Assembly (NCBI GenBank): GCA_946886855.1
Contig: CAMPJJ010000021.1
Location: 1-64,000 of the forward strand
Direction: 5' to 3'
DNA: 64,000 bases
Origin: an uncultured Roseateles sp.
GTDB taxonomy: Bacteria; Pseudomonadota; Gammaproteobacteria; Burkholderiales; Burkholderiaceae
This document shows, piece by piece, positions 60,957 to 64,000 of the stretch. A model generated the notes under the pieces. It saw only the letters and a program-made list of their open reading frames with translations. It was not told where the DNA came from and ran no database searches. The position numbers were made by a program, and so were the translations under genes. The first letter of the stretch is position 1. The number at the start of each line of letters is the position of its first letter.

Positions 60957-60999
60957 TTTTAGTTGTCGTACCTGAAGCTCCCCTGAAGGCCCACTGAAG
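60957..60999 (-). promoter_or_regulatory. PmrA-like box and promoter of eptA
   Basis: On the minus strand CTTCAG occurs three times (60994-60999, 60983-60988, 60972-60977), spaced exactly 11 bp with 5-base gaps. PmrA boxes have CTTAAG/CTTAAT-type half-sites with the same 5-base gap. A -10-like CTAAAA lies at 60957-60962, so the half-sites would cover the -35 as for OmpR-family activators. Confidence 0.6.
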
Positions 61000-61052
61000 C
61001 CTCCCTCCGGGGCATTCCCGAGCCTCGCGCCTGCTCGGCACGGGCGCTGCCT

Positions 61053-62675
61053 TCATCCTCGCAAGGCCATGCCGCCGCCCCGGGCGGCCTTCAGTCCCTG
61101 GCCACTGGCCTGCACGAAGCGGCGCTGCAGGTCCTCGATCCGGGGTTCCAGCGCGCCGGGATCGCTCATGCGGTCCCGGTAACGCTTGAGCACCAGCGCC
61201 GCCATGTCGATCAGCTTGGCGTTCAGCGTCTGCGTGCCTTGCTCGACCAGCAGCTGCACGCCGGTCTGCGCGTCGCCGCGCATGGCATGGCGCATCGCCG
61301 TCTCCGAGATCGCGAACACCCGCGCATTCGCGTCGCGCAGGCGCTGCGTGCTGGGTTCGTGGCCTTCGGCCATGCTGATCAGGACTTCGGTCGCCGATTT
61401 GGAGCTGCAGAAGCGCAGACCGAGCTGGCTCATGAGCGTCTCCATCTCGCTGAGTTCGATGTCCTGTCGCGCCATGCGCACCCACAGCGCGACCAGCAGG
61501 CTGGCGGCCTCGAGGTCGAAGTCCTCGTCGGTGGCGCGCCGCGCGAACCTGCGCGCCAGCAGCAGCGCATCCGCCAGTTTGCGTTCCATCAACAGGCGCA
61601 GGCCCTGCATCAACACGTCGAAGCCCTGCAGGCGCTGGTCGCGCGGCGCGCGCTCCATGGCCTGCATCAGCGCATCCGTCGCGTACTTGAGGCCCTTGCT
61701 GTCCTTCGCGTCGAAGCGCATCAGCGCGATCAGCGCCAGGCTGTGCGCATCGAACAGCTTCGAGCGCAAGCCCTGCGCCACGCTGCGCTCGAGCATCTTG
61801 AGCGCCTCGTCGCGCTGCCCCGCGTAGAAGGCCAGCGTGCCGCAATGCTGCTGCCGCAGCAGGCAGCCGGGCGTCAGCGTCGCGGCGGTGCGGTAGGTCG
61901 CGAGCGCGGCGCCGATCTCGCCTTGCTCCATCTGCACGCGCCCCATGAGGTCGTAGCTGTCGGCCTGGTCGGGCATGTCGCCGATCAGCGTCTCCAGCGT
62001 GCGGCGCGCGGCGCTCAGGTTGCCGCTGGCGACCTCGGTCCGCGCCACGCCCAACCGCGCCCAAGGCACGGTGCGCGCGGCGATGATGGCCTCGTAGAGC
62101 TCACGCGCTTCGGTGTGGCGCTCCAGGCGCAGCAGCAGCTCCGCGCCGATCCGGGCGGCGTACAGCCAGTACGTGGCCTTGCGCTGGAAACGCTCCAGGC
62201 ACAGGTCCGCGGCGCGGTCGAAATCCTTCGCGTCGATGGCGTCGAAGATGCCCTTGAGCTCCAGCTTGCGGTGCCGCGCGTTGGCCAGCCGGTCGGCAAG
62301 CGCCGCGCTGGTGTAGGGCTTGACGAGGTAGGCGTCCAGCGCGGCCTCGGCGGCTTCCGCCACCTTCGCGTAGGAGGCCTCGCCCGTCACCATCACGAAG
62401 ACGGTGGAGTAGGGCAGCAGCTGCTCGCGCCGGAGCTCGTCCAGCAGGTCCTGGCCCGACAGCTCGGAGCCGTCGAAGTAGTAGTCGCACAGGACGATGT
62501 CGTAGGGCTGCGTCTCCAGGATCACGCGGGCATCGCGCACGCGGGTGGCCTGTCGCACATGGCCGACGCCGAGCTCGCGCAACTGCGCGGTCATCAGGCT
62601 GCGCGAGTTCGCATTGCTGTCGATCACCAGCGCCTGCGTTTTCCCGAGCGTGCCGAGCGTGCCGGCGAGCGTCAT
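61053..62675 (-). CDS. Response regulator receiver domain fused to TPR repeats
   Basis: A 540-residue cytoplasmic protein. The receiver domain (about 13-132) has the phosphorylation Asp64 in LCDYYFDG, Thr97 (VTGEA) and Lys119 (KPYT). The rest is a helical TPR-like array with no DNA-binding or enzymatic output domain. ATG 62675 is taken; an upstream start at 62750 would read through the terminator. The partner kinase is not in the window. Confidence 0.88.
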   Translation of the reverse strand: MTLAGTLGTLGKTQALVIDSNANSRSLMTAQLRELGVGHVRQATRVRDARVILETQPYDIVLCDYYFDGSELSGQDLLDELRREQLLPYSTVFVMVTGEASYAKVAEAAEAALDAYLVKPYTSAALADRLANARHRKLELKGIFDAIDAKDFDRAADLCLERFQRKATYWLYAARIGAELLLRLERHTEARELYEAIIAARTVPWARLGVARTEVASGNLSAARRTLETLIGDMPDQADSYDLMGRVQMEQGEIGAALATYRTAATLTPGCLLRQQHCGTLAFYAGQRDEALKMLERSVAQGLRSKLFDAHSLALIALMRFDAKDSKGLKYATDALMQAMERAPRDQRLQGFDVLMQGLRLLMERKLADALLLARRFARRATDEDFDLEAASLLVALWVRMARQDIELSEMETLMSQLGLRFCSSKSATEVLISMAEGHEPSTQRLRDANARVFAISETAMRHAMRGDAQTGVQLLVEQGTQTLNAKLIDMAALVLKRYRDRMSDPGALEPRIEDLQRRFVQASGQGLKAARGGGMALRG

Positions 62676-62708
62676 GGCCGAAGCGCGGCAACGCCGCGCG
62701 CGCAAGTG

Positions 62709-62737
62709 AAAAGGCCCGCCTCCGAAGAGAGCGGGCC
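62709..62737 (-). terminator. Terminator behind dnaJ (minus strand)
   Basis: A 7-bp stem (GGCCCGC/GCGGGCC, 62713-62719 with 62731-62737) and a four-T tail on the minus strand (62709-62712). It lies between dnaJ and the response-regulator gene. Confidence 0.75.
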
Positions 62738-62836
62738 GGCAGCATCCCAAGGATTTGTGCGAATGTCGTCAACCACGGACCGATTGTCCGTCCGGCGACT
62801 GCCGCCCATCCCCCGGGTTTGCGTGGGTGAGCGGCC

Positions 62837-62850
62837 CGATTCGCGAATCG
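62837..62850. other. 14-bp perfect palindrome
   Basis: CGATTCGCGAATCG, between dnaJ and the response-regulator gene. It could be a protein-binding site or part of RNA structure; the function is unknown. Confidence 0.5.
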
Positions 62851-62881
62851 TGGCGAGGGGTTGCGTGTCGCTGTTGGCGAT

Positions 62882-64000
62882 TTACTTGAAGAGGTCCTTG
62901 ACCCGATCGGTCCAGCTCTTCGCGTTCGGCGAGTGGCGCTCACCGCCGTCGCGCAGGCTCTTGTCGAGGTCCTTCAGCAGCTTGCGCTGGTGCTCGGTGA
63001 GCTTGACCGGCGTCTCGATGCTGATGTGGCAGTAGAGGTCGCCCGGATAACTCGAGCGCACGCCCTTGATGCCCTTGCCGCGCAGGCGGAAGGTCTTGCC
63101 GTGCTGCGTGCCCTCGGGCAGTTCGATCTCGGCCTTGCCGCCCAGGGTCGGCACCTCGATCGAGCCGCCCAGCGCCGCGGTCGTGATCGACACCGGCATC
63201 GTGCAGTGCAGGTCGTCGCCGTCGCGCTCGAAGATGTCGTGCTGCTTGATCCGGATCTCGATGTAGAGATCGCCCGACGGACCGCCGTTCACGCCCGGTT
63301 CGCCGTTGCCGGCCGAGCGGATGCGCATGCCTTCGTTGATGCCGGCCGGGATCTTGACTTCCAGCGTCTTGGTCTTCTTGATCTTGCCGGCGCCGTTGCA
63401 GGTGGTGCAGGGCTCGGGAATGATCTTGCCGGTGCCGTGGCAGTGCGGGCAGGTCTGCTGGATGCTGAAGAAGCCCTGGCGCATGTGCACCGTGCCGCTG
63501 CCGCCGCAGGAGCCGCAGGTCTTGGCGCTGGTGCCGGGTTTTGCGCCGCTGCCGTGGCAGGTCTCGCAGCCTTCCCAGGACGGGATGCGGATCTGCGTCT
63601 CCTTGCCGCGCGCGGCTTCCTCCAGCGTGATCTCCATCGCGTAGCTGAGGTCGCTGCCGCGGTAGACCTGCTGGCCGCCGCCCTGGCGACGGCCGCCGCC
63701 GCCCTGCTGCCCGAACAGGTCGCCGAAGATGTCGCCGAAGGCCTCCGCGAAGCCGCCGAAGCCTTCCGCGCCGGGACCGCCGCGGAAGCCCTGGTTCGGG
63801 TCCACGCCCGCGTGGCCGTACTGGTCGTAGGCGGCCCGCTTCTGGCCGTCCGACAGCATCTCGTAGGCTTCCTTGGTTTCCTTGAACTTGTCCTCGGCCT
63901 CCTTGGCGCCTTCGCCCTGATTGCGGTCAGGGTGGTACTTCATCGCAAGCTTGCGATACGCCTTCTTGATGTCCTCTTCGCTGGCGTTCTTGGCGACGCC
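62882..64000 (-). CDS. dnaJ: Chaperone DnaJ, 5' end outside the window
   Basis: Hsp40 cochaperone of DnaK. The frame is open to the window edge, so about ten N-terminal residues are missing. The J domain shows YHPDRNQG (HPD), then a Gly/Phe-rich region ([19 protein letters not shown]), four CxxCxGxG zinc motifs ([32 protein letters not shown]) and the C-terminal substrate domains. The in-window ATG at 63943 is internal and not the start. Confidence 0.97.
   Translation of the reverse strand, partial: GVAKNASEEDIKKAYRKLAMKYHPDRNQGEGAKEAEDKFKETKEAYEMLSDGQKRAAYDQYGHAGVDPNQGFRGGPGAEGFGGFAEAFGDIFGDLFGQQGGGGRRQGGGQQVYRGSDLSYAMEITLEEAARGKETQIRIPSWEGCETCHGSGAKPGTSAKTCGSCGGSGTVHMRQGFFSIQQTCPHCHGTGKIIPEPCTTCNGAGKIKKTKTLEVKIPAGINEGMRIRSAGNGEPGVNGGPSGDLYIEIRIKQHDIFERDGDDLHCTMPVSITTAALGGSIEVPTLGGKAEIELPEGTQHGKTFRLRGKGIKGVRSSYPGDLYCHISIETPVKLTEHQRKLLKDLDKSLRDGGERHSPNAKSWTDRVKDLFK

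Noticed and set aside
63941..63943. ATG as dnaJ start
   Set aside because: It falls inside the J domain, just before YHPDRN; the true start is beyond the window.

Overview
The window is one continuous stretch of a high-GC betaproteobacterial chromosome, most likely order Burkholderiales of the Roseateles/Mitsuaria/Rubrivivax type. This is inferred from gene order and protein sequences, since no database search was possible. Supporting points are the hisZ/purA/hflKC neighbourhood, the rpsF-priB-rpsR-rplI order, the rpsB-to-rnhB envelope cluster, the dense coding (nearly all gaps below 350 bases), and GC close to two thirds in most genes. I see no insertion sequence, prophage, CRISPR array or rRNA. 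One tRNA gene, Leu with anticodon CAG, lies on the minus strand at 17395-17479.

Layout. (1) 186-17179, plus strand: ndk, rlmN, pilW/pilF, a RodZ-like protein, ispG, hisS, a YfgM-like TPR protein, bamB, der, hfq, hflX, hflK, hflC, a DUF2065 protein, hisZ, purA and a phosphoribosyltransferase, ended by a strong terminator. This joins nucleotide balance, rRNA methylation, isoprenoid synthesis, outer-membrane assembly and membrane-protease control. (2) 17395-24394: tRNA-Leu and rnr, then a minus-strand group of amidase, FAD-dependent D-amino-acid dehydrogenase-like protein and NAD(P)H-hydrate repair enzyme. (3) 24605-39856: rpsB-tsf-pyrH-frr-uppS-cdsA-dxr-rseP-bamA-skp-lpxD-fabZ-lpxA-lpxB-rnhB-rRNA methyltransferase, the classic translation and envelope supercluster. 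(4) 39938-41759: a two-gene islet of lower GC, an ABC/AAA-type ATPase plus a DUF4276 (TOPRIM-like) protein, the best candidate for an acquired defence module. (5) 41772-51775: an EamA transporter, the divergent pair ppsR/ppsA, a sodium/solute symporter with an EF-hand-like loop, rpsF-priB-rpsR-rplI and dnaB. (6) 51868-64000, more accessory: a Cys-rich secreted protein, a TPR O-GlcNAc-transferase-like enzyme, a LysR regulator facing an amidohydrolase and MFS transporter, a radical-SAM photolyase-like gene, an EptA-type lipid A phosphoethanolamine transferase, a response-regulator/TPR protein and the truncated dnaJ.

The most interesting signals are regulatory. A near-consensus LexA (SOS) box at 58004-58023 overlaps the -10 and start codon of the radical-SAM gene. 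Three CTTCAG half-sites phased at 11 bp precede eptA, as expected for a PmrA-like activator. DnaA-box-like 9-mers directly precede dnaB. Several 6-, 7- and 14-bp tandem repeats lie in spacers or low-complexity coding stretches of the accessory part.
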